This document shows positions 16,694 to 25,386 of a DNA stretch of 64,000 nucleotides, piece by piece. The position numbers and the translations under genes are program-made. Source of the DNA: Prolixibacter bellariivorans ATCC BAA-1284. Lineage in GTDB: Bacteria > Bacteroidota > Bacteroidia > Bacteroidales > Prolixibacteraceae. The notes beneath the pieces were generated by a model, which was given only the letters and a program-made list of their open reading frames with translations, did not search any database and was not told the origin of the DNA. Numbering within the stretch: position 1 is the stretch's first letter; each line of letters starts with the position of its first letter. The stretch covers positions 62,001 through 126,000 of the forward strand of contig NZ_JHXO01000006.1 of NCBI RefSeq assembly GCF_000621705.1, given 5' to 3'.

Positions 16694-17824
16694 ATGCAAA
16701 ACAGTGATATTTTCTCTCTGCTGAAAGCCACAGGAACGGACAGCAGATTACTGGATATAGCTGAAAAAGCACTCAAAGGAGAGCGAATTTCCTTCGACGA
16801 GGGAGTAACACTTTATCGTGAAGGGGAAATTCCCTTTTTGTCGATGTTGTCGAATGCCGTGCGTCAGCGTATCAATGACGAGTATGTTTATTTCAACCGC
16901 AACTTTCATATTGAACCTACGAATATTTGTGAAAGCCACTGCTCATTTTGTTCCTATCGGCGCGATGCCGGTGAAGAAGGAAGCTGGGAGCACAGCTTGA
17001 ACGATATTCGCCGCAAGGCTGAAAGTTATGTTGGTAAAGATCTGACGGAAGTACACATCGTTGGAGCGGTTCATCCCGATCGTGACCTTTTCTATTATGC
17101 CGATTTGGTGAAAACGGTTAAGTCGGTGTTGCCGGATATTCATATCAAAGGATTTACGGCCGTTGAGGTTGATGCCATGATAAAGAAGTCGGGGCTGTCG
17201 CTGGAAGAGGGATTACAAACACTGAAAAAGGCTGGATTGGATTCGATGCCTGGTGGTGGTGCCGAAATTTTCGATGAAAAGACGCGTGCCCGTATTTGTC
17301 CTGATAAGACCGATACCGCCGGCTGGTTGAAAATTCACGAAACTGCGCACCGTCTGGGAATTCCAAGTAACGCGACCATGCTTTACGGATTGATTGAAAC
17401 CTACGAACACCGTATCGATCACATGAACCGTTTGCGCGATTTGCAGGACCAGACCAATGGTTTCAATACCTTCATCCCGCTGAAATTCCGTCATTCGAAC
17501 AATGCATTTTCGCATATTGCTGAATCGACAACAATGGAGGATCTTAAAAACTATGCAGTAGCGCGGATTTTCCTCGACAATATTCCACACCTGAAAGCAT
17601 ACTGGCCGATGATTGGTAAGTCGGTAGCGCAGTTGTCGCTGGCCTTTGGTGTAGACGATCTGGATGGAACGATTGATGATTCAACGAAGATTTACTCGAT
17701 GGCAGGTGCCGAAGAGCAAAATCCATCCGCATCGACTGATGAGCTGGTTAAGATGATTAAGACAGCTGGTAAAGTGCCGGTTGAACGGGATACGCTCTAT
17801 AACATTGTTCGCCGATTTGATTAA
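16694..17824 (+). CDS. mqnE: Aminofutalosine synthase, menaquinone pathway
   Basis: Radical-SAM enzyme of the futalosine menaquinone route: it joins 3-enolpyruvyl-benzoate to adenosine to make aminofutalosine. 376 residues. The iron-sulfur cluster motif is CESHCSFC (C79, C83, C86) after HIEPTNI. The following EVHIVGAVHPDRDLFYY and HIKGFTAVEVDAM, together with MPGGGAEIF, fit MqnE better than the related cyclase MqnC. It shows that this organism makes menaquinone by the futalosine pathway. It appears monocistronic and ends at a terminator. Confidence 0.92.
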   Translation: MQNSDIFSLLKATGTDSRLLDIAEKALKGERISFDEGVTLYREGEIPFLSMLSNAVRQRINDEYVYFNRNFHIEPTNICESHCSFCSYRRDAGEEGSWEHSLNDIRRKAESYVGKDLTEVHIVGAVHPDRDLFYYADLVKTVKSVLPDIHIKGFTAVEVDAMIKKSGLSLEEGLQTLKKAGLDSMPGGGAEIFDEKTRARICPDKTDTAGWLKIHETAHRLGIPSNATMLYGLIETYEHRIDHMNRLRDLQDQTNGFNTFIPLKFRHSNNAFSHIAESTTMEDLKNYAVARIFLDNIPHLKAYWPMIGKSVAQLSLAFGVDDLDGTIDDSTKIYSMAGAEEQNPSASTDELVKMIKTAGKVPVERDTLYNIVRRFD

Positions 17825-17855
17825 TTGAGCTGAAGAATATTCAGTTACAAAATAC

Positions 17856-17914
17856 AAAACCGGAAGAGTGAAATTTTTCATCCCTTGGTGAAGATTTACT
17901 CCTTCGGTTTTTTT
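17856..17914 (+). terminator. Terminator after mqnE
   Basis: AAACCGGAAGAGT pairs (one mismatch) with ACTCCTTCGGTTT across a long loop that can itself fold (TGAAATTTTTCA), followed by a run of seven Ts. Confidence 0.75.
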
Positions 17915-17999
17915 ATGGGCAATCGATATGATTAATTTTTACTTTTGGAGTTTAGGATTAATTTTGTTGCAAGGTCATATTCACCCTAGATAAGAAGAT

Positions 18000-18797
18000 A
18001 TGTCATTCCGAAAATTTCTGAAAAGCAAGGTTTTTTGGCTGAATGTAATTCTGGCCGTTGTGCTGACGCTTATTCTGTTGTGGTTAACCATGTATGCACT
18101 ATCGAAATACACGCATCATGGCGAAGCCTTCCCGACGCCGAATCTTACGGGACTAGAGCAGACCGACTGGAAAAAAATAGCCAGCGACAAACAGATTGAT
18201 GTGGTTATTCGTGATTCCGTTTATAATACCGATTATACACCCGGTTCTATTATTGAACAAATGCCGCGAACGGGGCACTACATCAAGGCTGGGCGAACCA
18301 TTTATGTGACGGTTGCTGCGGTTAAACCGGAAATGGTTCAGCTGCCGAAACTGACAGATGTTTCATTGCGTCAGGCAAGAGTTTTATTGGACTCGAAAGG
18401 TCTGAAACTGGGAGCCGTGACATATAGTCCGTCGGAATATAACAGTTTGGTGCTTGCACAGAAATTGCACGGAACCAGCATCGATCCCGGAATTTTGGTA
18501 CCTCGGGGAACATCAATTGATTTGGTGGTAGGTAAAACGATGGAGAACCAGCGGACGATAGTGCCCGATTTGACTGGTTATACTTATGATGCGGGAAGAA
18601 AAATTCTTCAGGATGTGTCGCTGACAGTAGGCGCTGTTATTTACAGCAAAGAGGTTAAAACCGAAGAGGATTCAACCAATGCTGTTATTTGGCAGCAGTC
18701 GCCGCAATTTAACCGTCACGAAGGTGTGGAAATTGGTCATTCAGTCGATTTATGGCTGAAGTTGCCGGTTGACAGCCTTTCCGGAAACGATAATTAA
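18000..18797 (+). CDS. Membrane-anchored PASTA-domain protein
   Basis: 265 residues: a short cytoplasmic start, one membrane segment (about 13-33), then three PASTA repeats (about 41-110, 113-182, 187-256), each with the pattern VPDLTG..., GLKLG and a final VDLxV strand. PASTA domains bind peptidoglycan or muropeptides in the periplasm; here there is no kinase or transpeptidase domain attached. A TAATTTTG box at 17959-17966 is a likely promoter element. It heads an operon with the pseudouridine synthase (14 bp) and ddl. I infer a scaffold or sensor role in wall synthesis. Confidence 0.9.
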   Translation: MSFRKFLKSKVFWLNVILAVVLTLILLWLTMYALSKYTHHGEAFPTPNLTGLEQTDWKKIASDKQIDVVIRDSVYNTDYTPGSIIEQMPRTGHYIKAGRTIYVTVAAVKPEMVQLPKLTDVSLRQARVLLDSKGLKLGAVTYSPSEYNSLVLAQKLHGTSIDPGILVPRGTSIDLVVGKTMENQRTIVPDLTGYTYDAGRKILQDVSLTVGAVIYSKEVKTEEDSTNAVIWQQSPQFNRHEGVEIGHSVDLWLKLPVDSLSGNDN

Positions 18798-18811
18798 TAA
18801 GGAGCTTTTTG

Positions 18812-19867
18812 ATGACAGATAAGAATTTGCCGGTCGATGATCAGGAGGAATTGGATGATGAAAGCGGAATGTTCGAGCATTACCGGCTTACGGTTGATCC
18901 CGGTCAAAAACCTTTGCGCATTGACAAGTTTCTTGTAAACCGGATTGACACCGCGTCGCGCAGCCGCATTCAGTCGGCCGCCGAAGCCGGAAGTATTTTG
19001 GTCAACAATGTTTCGGTAAAGGCCAACTACAAGGTGAAGCCCGATGACGAGATTTCCATTGTCATGGATTATCCGCGGCGGGAGCTCAAGATTATTCCTG
19101 AAGATATTCCGCTGAACATTGTTTACGAAGACGATGATTTGCTGGTGATTAATAAACCAGCTGGATTAGTGGTTCATCCCGGGCACGGTAATTATTCCGG
19201 GACACTGGTAAACGCGCTCGCGTACCGTTACAAGGATTTACCGCTTTATGGCGGTGATGATCCGCGTCCGGGGCTGGTACACCGCATCGATAAAAACACA
19301 ACAGGACTGTTAGTGGTAGCCAAAACAGACATGGCCAAGAATCATCTGGCAGCTCAATTTTTCAACAAGACGACCAAACGAAAATACAACGCCATCGTTT
19401 GGGGAAACTTGAAGGAGGACGAAGGAACCATTGAAGGTAACATTGGGCGGAGTTTGAAAAACAGACAGGTTTTCACGGTTTTCCCAGAAGGAGATTACGG
19501 AAAACCGGCAGTGACGCACTATAAAGTGATTGAAAAGCTTGGATATGTCAACATGGTGGAATGTGTCCTGGAAACCGGGCGAACGCATCAAATTCGGGTG
19601 CATATGCGTCACATTGGACATCCGTTGTTCAACGATGATAACTATGGCGGCGATAAAATTCTGAAAGGAACGACCTTTACTAAATACAAGCAGTTTGTGG
19701 AGAACTGCTTTAAAATTCTTCCGCGGCAAGCGTTACATGCCAAATTACTTGGATTTGTGCATCCCCGCACAGGCGAAGAGATGATTTTCGACTCGGAATT
19801 ACCGGAAGACATGACCGAGGTAATTGAAAAATGGCGTACCTATATTTCAAACAGAAACCAGTTTTAA
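18812..19867 (+). CDS. RluA-family 23S rRNA pseudouridine synthase
   Basis: Isomerises uridines in RNA to pseudouridine. 351 residues from the ATG at 18812, which has a clear AAGGAG Shine-Dalgarno (18799-18804); the TTG at 18809 is not needed. It has an N-terminal S4 RNA-binding domain (about 28-90: LRIDKFLVNRI, ILVNNVSVKANYKVKPDD) and the RluA catalytic domain, with active-site aspartate D160 in GLVHRIDKNTTGLLVVAKT and the RTHQIRVHMRHIGHP motif. The layout is RluD-like, but target sites cannot be assigned from sequence. Second gene of the PASTA-rluA-ddl operon. Confidence 0.95.
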   Translation: MTDKNLPVDDQEELDDESGMFEHYRLTVDPGQKPLRIDKFLVNRIDTASRSRIQSAAEAGSILVNNVSVKANYKVKPDDEISIVMDYPRRELKIIPEDIPLNIVYEDDDLLVINKPAGLVVHPGHGNYSGTLVNALAYRYKDLPLYGGDDPRPGLVHRIDKNTTGLLVVAKTDMAKNHLAAQFFNKTTKRKYNAIVWGNLKEDEGTIEGNIGRSLKNRQVFTVFPEGDYGKPAVTHYKVIEKLGYVNMVECVLETGRTHQIRVHMRHIGHPLFNDDNYGGDKILKGTTFTKYKQFVENCFKILPRQALHAKLLGFVHPRTGEEMIFDSELPEDMTEVIEKWRTYISNRNQF

Positions 19868-19878
19868 TTTGATCCTGA

Positions 19879-20871
19879 ATGACAACTAGAAACATTGCAG
19901 TGGTGGTTGGCGGCGATTCGTCGGAATATGTGGTATCGATGAATAGCGGCGCGAATGTGATAAGCTCAATCGATCGGGAGCATTTTACGCCGTGGATGGT
20001 GAAAATGAGGAATGGCGTATGGGAAGTGATCGATGGAGAGAATAAAATTGCGGATGTCGATAAATCGGATTTCTCTTTTACGGTCGACGGGAAGCGTATT
20101 CGTTTCGAATACGCCTATATCATCATTCACGGCTCACCCGGCGAAAATGGGATACTGCAAGGTTATTTTGATTTAATCGGAATTCCTTATTCATCGAGCA
20201 ATACGGAGTCCTCTGCGTTGACATTTAACAAATTTTACTGCAATAATTTTCTGCGGCCGCTGGGAATTGAAATGGCTCGTTCGTTCCACCTGGTGAAAGG
20301 AGATGAATATGACATTGATGGGATTTTGGCAGAATTGGGATTGCCACTGTTTGTGAAGCCCAATGCCGGAGGTTCGAGCTTTGGTATCACGAAAGTGAAA
20401 GCTGCCGGCGAGCTAAAACCTGCCATCGATAAGGCATTCGAAGAGGACGATGAAGTACTGGTAGATGAATTTATTTCGGGAACCGAGTTCACCTGCGGCT
20501 TGGTGAAAATTGGCGGCAAAAAACTGGTTTTTCCGGCAACGGAGGTGATTCCTAAGAACGAATTCTTCAATTACGAATCGAAATATGTGGCGGGCATGGC
20601 CGAAGAGATTACGCCTGCACGTATATCCGAAGAGGCGATGTTGGAAATTCAGGCTCTATCGTCACGGATTTATGACTTGTGTGATTGCAACGGTATTGTT
20701 CGTATCGATTTCATCCGGCACGATGGTCGGTTCTATTTCCTTGAGGTGAATACCATTCCCGGTATGACCGGAACAAGCTTTATTCCGCAACAAGTAGAGG
20801 CGATGGGGCTCGACTTGAAAGAGTTATTAACAGAAATCATTGAAGAGGGAATTGGCAAGGCTAAAGCGTAG
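19879..20871 (+). CDS. ddl: D-alanine--D-alanine ligase
   Basis: ATP-grasp ligase making the D-Ala-D-Ala dipeptide for peptidoglycan; the product is used by MurF (encoded at 34339). 330 residues. Visible motifs: GGDSSEYVVSMNSG near the start, HGSPGENGILQGYFDLIGIPYS, the ATP-grasp segment LFVKPNAGGSSFGITKVK, a long acidic-basic loop EFISGTEFTCGLV, and the metal-binding VRIDFIRHDGRFYFLEVNTIPGM (given here as the key residues of the final domain). It starts 11 bp after the pseudouridine synthase stop, completing the operon. Confidence 0.97.
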   Translation: MTTRNIAVVVGGDSSEYVVSMNSGANVISSIDREHFTPWMVKMRNGVWEVIDGENKIADVDKSDFSFTVDGKRIRFEYAYIIIHGSPGENGILQGYFDLIGIPYSSSNTESSALTFNKFYCNNFLRPLGIEMARSFHLVKGDEYDIDGILAELGLPLFVKPNAGGSSFGITKVKAAGELKPAIDKAFEEDDEVLVDEFISGTEFTCGLVKIGGKKLVFPATEVIPKNEFFNYESKYVAGMAEEITPARISEEAMLEIQALSSRIYDLCDCNGIVRIDFIRHDGRFYFLEVNTIPGMTGTSFIPQQVEAMGLDLKELLTEIIEEGIGKAKA

Positions 20872-21076
20872 TTATCAACCGGTATTGTTTATATCCTGTT
20901 GATAAGTATGTGTACAGGATGTTCAATCTGTTGGTGATTTCCTGTCGGTAAATTAGTAACGTGCTGATTGAGCAGTGTTGCGGTCTGCATGGTGGATAAA
21001 ATAAACTACATGGCATGGCCGGAATCGTTATTTTTGGATCTTTGCAGACCCGACAATGCATTAATTTTTAAGTTAA
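20872..21076. other. Intergenic region upstream of dnaB with inverted DnaA-box-like sites
   Basis: 205 bp. TTATCAACC (20872-20880) and, on the other strand, TTATCAACA (20897-20905) are close to the DnaA box TTATCCACA; they also form an 8-bp inverted repeat and so could simply be a hairpin. A TATTTTTG promoter box is at 21029-21036, about 40 bp before the dnaB start. Confidence 0.4.
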
Positions 21077-22639
21077 ATGGCTGGCGAAAATTATAATAAC
21101 CGCAATAAAAACAGAGGTAAGTTTACACTGGATCAAATCAATGCGCAGTACGGAAAAATTCCACCTCAGGCATTAGAGGTTGAAGAGGCTGTGCTGGGGG
21201 CACTGATGCTCGAGCGGGATGCCTACATCGCTGTGGCGGATATTCTGAAACCCGATAGTTTCTACAAGGAGGAGCATCAGAAGATTTTTAAGGCCATTCA
21301 GGAATTAAGTGCCAACGAAAAACCGGTCGACTTGCTGATGGTGACGCAAGAGTTGAAGAACCGGGAAGAGTTGGAAGAAGTTGGCGGGCCTTTGTATATT
21401 ACCCAGTTGACCAGTAAAGTCGCTTCAGCAGCGCATATCGAATTCCACGCACGCATCATAGCGCAAAAGCATATTCAGCGCGAACTTATTCGTATTTCTA
21501 CAGAGATCCAGACCAAATCCTACGACGATACGATGGAGCTGGAGGATTTGATTGATTATGCTGAAGGGGCTCTGTTTAAAGTGACCGAAGGCAGTATCAC
21601 GAAAGAATCGCAGCCTATTAAACCTATTTTGCGGGAAGCCATCGAGCAGATTGAGGAGAACTCGAAGAAGGAAGAAGGAATGAGTGGTGTTCCTTCCGGC
21701 TTTACGCGTCTCGATAGGATGACTTCTGGCTGGCAAAAAACGGACTTGATGATTATTGCTGCCCGTCCTGCAATGGGAAAAACGGCCTTTGTTTTATCGA
21801 TGGCCCGTAATATGGCCGTCGATCATCATGTTCCGGTAGCTGTATTTTCGCTGGAGATGTCCTCCATTCAGTTGGTTAACCGTTTGATTGCAGCTGAAAC
21901 GGAACTTGGTTCGGAAAAATTGAAAACCGGCCGTTTGGAAAACTGGGAATGGGAGCAATTGAACCGCAAGATTAAGAATTTAGAAGAAGCCTCTCTTTTC
22001 ATTGACGATACACCGGCACTTTCCATTTTCGAATTCCGCGCCAAAGCCCGGCGTTTAAAAATGCAACACAACATCGGCATTATCATTGTCGATTATTTGC
22101 AGTTGATGACGGCCGGTTCGGATGGGAGAGGAAGTCGTGAACAGGAGGTGAGTACGATTTCGCGTAACCTGAAAGCTATCGCCAAAGAGGTGGATGTGCC
22201 GATTATCGCATTGTCGCAGCTGAACCGTTCGGTTGAATCGCGCGACGGAAAACGTCCGCAGCTTTCTGACCTTCGTGAATCCGGAGCGATTGAGCAGGAT
22301 GCGGACATGGTTATGTTTATTCACCGTCCGGAATACTATGGCATTACGGAAGATGAAAGCGGAAATTCGCTCATCGGTATGGCCGAAATCATCATTGCCA
22401 AGCATCGTAACGGTGCCGTAGGAGACGTTCATTTGGCATTTAAGAGCCATTTAGCGCGCTTTAGCGATCCGGATGAAGAAAGTCTGGGAACCATGCCCGA
22501 AGATTTAGGAAATGGCCAGGTTGGCGCCCGTTTCAGTTCAAAGATGAATGAGGACACGGAGTCGTCATTTGAGCACAGTTTAGGCACTCGCGGATTCCCC
22601 TCAGCCGGAGGCGGATTGGATGATGACACACCTTTCTGA
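21077..22639 (+). CDS. dnaB: Replicative DNA helicase
   Basis: Hexameric helicase that opens DNA ahead of the replisome. 520 residues: N-terminal DnaB domain (about 30-135: PPQALEVEEAVLGALM), then the RecA-like C-terminal domain with Walker A ARPAMGKTAF (K235), SLEMSS, the Walker B strand IIIVDYLQLM, DLRESGAIEQDADMVMFIHR, and KHRNG. The C-terminal tail after residue 470 is low-complexity and acidic. No intein is seen. It follows ddl by 205 bp and has its own promoter box, and is followed closely by the 22664 gene. Confidence 0.98.
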   Translation: MAGENYNNRNKNRGKFTLDQINAQYGKIPPQALEVEEAVLGALMLERDAYIAVADILKPDSFYKEEHQKIFKAIQELSANEKPVDLLMVTQELKNREELEEVGGPLYITQLTSKVASAAHIEFHARIIAQKHIQRELIRISTEIQTKSYDDTMELEDLIDYAEGALFKVTEGSITKESQPIKPILREAIEQIEENSKKEEGMSGVPSGFTRLDRMTSGWQKTDLMIIAARPAMGKTAFVLSMARNMAVDHHVPVAVFSLEMSSIQLVNRLIAAETELGSEKLKTGRLENWEWEQLNRKIKNLEEASLFIDDTPALSIFEFRAKARRLKMQHNIGIIIVDYLQLMTAGSDGRGSREQEVSTISRNLKAIAKEVDVPIIALSQLNRSVESRDGKRPQLSDLRESGAIEQDADMVMFIHRPEYYGITEDESGNSLIGMAEIIIAKHRNGAVGDVHLAFKSHLARFSDPDEESLGTMPEDLGNGQVGARFSSKMNEDTESSFEHSLGTRGFPSAGGGLDDDTPF

Positions 22640-22663
22640 GAAAGGCCTCTCAAAACAGGTATT

Positions 22664-23923
22664 ATGAAACGAATTTCCTCTTTGCTTTTTTTGCTGATTA
22701 TTTTTGCGGCGAAAGTTCAGGCTGCTTTTTTGTTAATCCCGATGGATGATCAGCAAAAGAATCACCTCAAAGCCTATGGCATTGTTTACTGGGCACTTCA
22801 AAAGGATATAGAAGTTAAGTGGTTGTTGAATTACCGGGGAGGTAGTTTTTTACTGCAATCCGATGAGAATGTTCATGATGAGTGCCTTATTCGCGGCGTA
22901 AGTGTTGAGACGATTCCGGATGCAAAGGCATCATCCATTCTGCAGTATATTGCCCGCGAAGATGTAAATATGGATGCTGTGGCCATGCAAAAGGCGCCGA
23001 AAATAGCCGTTTACTCTCCACCGAACAAGCAACCCTGGGATGATGCTGTCACCCTGGTGCTAACGTATGCCGAAATTCCGTATGATGTTATTTACGATCA
23101 GGGGATACTCGACGGGAAGTTGAAGAATTACGACTGGCTCCATTTGCACCACGAAGATTTTACCGGGCAATTCGGAAAATTCTTCCGGAATTACCAACAC
23201 ATGCCCTGGTACCAGGAAGAAGTTCGGATAAACCGCCAATTAGCGCAAAAAAACGGATTTCAAAAAGTCTCACAGCTAAAGCTTAAGGTGGCTGAGATTA
23301 TTAAAAATTTCGTCAAAAACGGGGGGTTCCTGTTTGCCATGTGCGCCGCAACCGATACGTATGATATAGCCTTAGCGGCCGATCATACTGATATTTGCGG
23401 ACCGATGTATGATGGAGACCCGGAAGACCCGGATATGGATAGCAAGCTGGATTTTGCCAATACACTGGCTTTTCAGAATTTTCACATTGTCAAGGATCCT
23501 TACGCTTATGAATTCTCGGACATTGATGTGACGGAAACGCGAAAAGTGAAACCGGAAGAGGATTATTTTACCTTATTTGATTTTTCTGCCAAATGGGATC
23601 CGGTTCCTACCATGCTTACGCAGGATCATGTTCGGATTATTAAAGGTTTTATGGGGCAGACGACGGCGTTTGACGAAGATAAGCTGAAAGCGAACGTACT
23701 GATTATGGGGGAGAATAAATCGGCTCACGAGGCCCGTTATATTCATGGTGATTTTGGGAAAGGCTTTTTCTCGTTTTATGGTGGTCACGATCCGGAAGAT
23801 TACCGGCATTTAGTTGGCGATCCCCCTACTGATTTGAGTCTTCATCCCAACTCGCCCGGCTATCGGCTAATCTTAAATAATGTTTTATTTCCTGCCGCAC
23901 GTAAAAAGAAACATAAAACATAG
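22664..23923 (+). CDS. Secreted protein of unknown function (often labelled 'asparagine synthetase B')
   Basis: 419 residues with a Sec signal (MKRISSLLFLLIIFAAKVQA, cut before AFLLIP). Homologues in Bacteroidota carry the database name 'asparagine synthetase B', but I see neither an N-terminal catalytic cysteine nor the synthetase PP-loop, so that name looks wrong. The repeated pattern of short strands (KIAVYSPP, YDVIYDQG, YDWLHLHHEDFTGQ) and the turn GGFLFAMCAATD, which resembles a nucleophile elbow, suggest a class-I glutamine-amidotransferase-like fold. HGDFGKGFFSFYGGHDPED near the end is a striking glycine/histidine-rich motif. It follows dnaB by 24 bp but need not be functionally linked. 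Confidence 0.85.
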   Translation: MKRISSLLFLLIIFAAKVQAAFLLIPMDDQQKNHLKAYGIVYWALQKDIEVKWLLNYRGGSFLLQSDENVHDECLIRGVSVETIPDAKASSILQYIAREDVNMDAVAMQKAPKIAVYSPPNKQPWDDAVTLVLTYAEIPYDVIYDQGILDGKLKNYDWLHLHHEDFTGQFGKFFRNYQHMPWYQEEVRINRQLAQKNGFQKVSQLKLKVAEIIKNFVKNGGFLFAMCAATDTYDIALAADHTDICGPMYDGDPEDPDMDSKLDFANTLAFQNFHIVKDPYAYEFSDIDVTETRKVKPEEDYFTLFDFSAKWDPVPTMLTQDHVRIIKGFMGQTTAFDEDKLKANVLIMGENKSAHEARYIHGDFGKGFFSFYGGHDPEDYRHLVGDPPTDLSLHPNSPGYRLILNNVLFPAARKKKHKT

Positions 23924-23985
23924 TTCCTATTCATTCTCCATTCCCTTCCCGGAATGATAATTGCCTTACAAACAGCATGACGTTA

Positions 23986-24021
23986 TAAAAAAAGAGCAGG
24001 AAATCCGGGGACTTCCTGCTC
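23986..24021 (-). terminator. Terminator of the Sus operon
   Basis: GAGCAGGAA (23994-24002) pairs with TTCCTGCTC (24013-24021). On the minus strand it is followed by seven Ts (23987-23993), a good intrinsic terminator about 230 bp beyond the last Sus-operon stop. Confidence 0.75.
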
Positions 24022-24147
24022 AACCTAAACCAGGGAATAAATTGGGAATAGCTGGAATAGTAAAATCGTTTGCTATTCAACCTGTCAATTGAAGGCCTGG
24101 GTTTAGATTAAAATCCCCCTTGCGGGGAATTGTATTTTAATGTAAGA

Positions 24148-24232
24148 ACAGGAGCCCGGAGAGAGAGTGTGTGTGATTGTTGTATCTCTAATTTAATCTA
24201 TGAGTATAGGTAGTATTAAAACGGGCTCCTGT
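24148..24232. repeat. Palindrome-ended ~80-bp repeat, copy 1
   Basis: 85 bp bounded by perfect inverted repeats ACAGGAGCCC and GGGCTCCTGT. The left 55-60 bp are nearly identical to copy 2 at 30891: both have GGAGAGA, a TGTGTGTGATTGTTGTAT stretch and AATTTAATCTATGAGTA in the same order and orientation. It ends 15 bp from the stop of the last Sus-operon gene. Confidence 0.85.
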
Positions 24233-24247
24233 ATTTTCTAGCGTATT

Positions 24248-25366
24248 TTAGTATTTGTACTCAATTTCAATTGATGAATCTTCTAAAATACCTTGCGGTT
24301 TGTTTACAGCCGTAACTTTCAATACGCCGTACATGTAGTCTCCGGTCCCGCGTTTTGTACGGAAGATATATACATCACCGGCAGCTACATCGGGAGCAGA
24401 TGTGGTTGATCCTGAGAAATCAGTCGCTTCGATGGCTGCCATATCAGCGTTAGTGTAGTCATCAGCGGAGCCTTTAACCAGTTGAGCATTGTTGAGGGCA
24501 TTGAAACCAACGTGAACAGGGCCACCACCTACAACAGGGTAAGCAGCAGTAAATTGTACATCAGCACTATCACCAGCTGCAGTCGTATTTACATACCTGG
24601 TTTTCATCAAGTCGTATGCCTGGTTGCTGGTAGTGTCCAGTGTGAATGTCTCAACGTTGCTGAAACTGTAAGGAGCAATCGGAACTTTAGCAACAGAAGT
24701 AGCTGATTTTGTCCCGGCTGTGCCAGTTACCTTCACGAAAATCGTGTCACCAACATTATAGTCGGTACCTTTTACCTCGATTGAATCGGTTGTGTTAAAA
24801 GGTCCGGTCAGAGCAGCATAAGTACCAGCAGACCCAACTTTTGTTTCTACTGTAACCCCGTCAACTGTTTCTGTTACCGGTTCAACACTGAAAAGCACAT
24901 GAAAAACAGTGTCGGTACGGTGAGTAATATCGGGAGCCTCAATCGAAATCGGATCGGCAACAGTAATCGTTTTATAACGTGTGATGGTTTTTCCATCGTA
25001 TGAACCAACGAACTGTAGACTGGCAGAATAGTCGATTTTAGATATACCCAAATCAGCATTCGTTAGCGTCATTGAGCCACTACCGTCGGTCAAATCAATT
25101 GTTCCAAGATCCTTTTGAGAGTCAGAAAGAACATTACCATCTTCATCCGAATTGTTCAATAGAGTAACACTCAGAGAAGAGAGATTTTTCTGCTGATTGT
25201 CGATAGTAACGGTCGCAGAGTTGTCAAGGCTTGTTAAGCCATCGCTTGAAATAAGGAATTCTGTGCCGAGATTATAAAAATCTACTTTGTTAGCTTCATC
25301 TTTCTGACACGCCGTCATAAAAAGAGAAAAAGCTATTCCCACAGATAAGATTATATATTTTTTCAT
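24248..25366 (-). CDS. Lipoprotein, third gene of the Sus operon
   Basis: 372 residues from the ATG at 25366 (a TTG nine bases earlier is not needed). Signal MKKYIILSVGIAFSLFMTAC ends at lipobox cysteine C20 and is followed by acidic residues (QKDEAN), as in Bacteroidota surface-exported lipoproteins. The rest is threonine, serine and valine-rich and reads as beta sandwich modules (about 30-135, 140-225, 230-372); no cysteine or enzyme motif is seen after the signal. It starts 20 bp after the SusD stop. By position it is likely a surface glycan or peptide-binding SusE/F-like accessory protein, but I do not recognise its family. Confidence 0.85.
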   Translation of the reverse strand: MKKYIILSVGIAFSLFMTACQKDEANKVDFYNLGTEFLISSDGLTSLDNSATVTIDNQQKNLSSLSVTLLNNSDEDGNVLSDSQKDLGTIDLTDGSGSMTLTNADLGISKIDYSASLQFVGSYDGKTITRYKTITVADPISIEAPDITHRTDTVFHVLFSVEPVTETVDGVTVETKVGSAGTYAALTGPFNTTDSIEVKGTDYNVGDTIFVKVTGTAGTKSATSVAKVPIAPYSFSNVETFTLDTTSNQAYDLMKTRYVNTTAAGDSADVQFTAAYPVVGGGPVHVGFNALNNAQLVKGSADDYTNADMAAIEATDFSGSTTSAPDVAAGDVYIFRTKRGTGDYMYGVLKVTAVNKPQGILEDSSIEIEYKY

Positions 25367-25386
25367 TTGATTCAAGATTAATATTG

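Larger units (their letters stand above)
23924..24247. other. Convergent intergenic region after the Sus operon
   Basis: About 320 bp without genes. From right to left along the minus strand it holds repeat copy 1 (24148-24232), a small ATCCCC/GGGGAAT hairpin near 24112-24129, and a T-run terminator (23986-24021). The Sus operon transcript therefore probably has a 3' tail of roughly 250 nt. Confidence 0.6.

Noticed and set aside
24148-24232. Insertion sequence or MITE with target duplication
   Set aside because: Ends are inverted repeats, but no matching flanking target-site duplication is visible at either copy.
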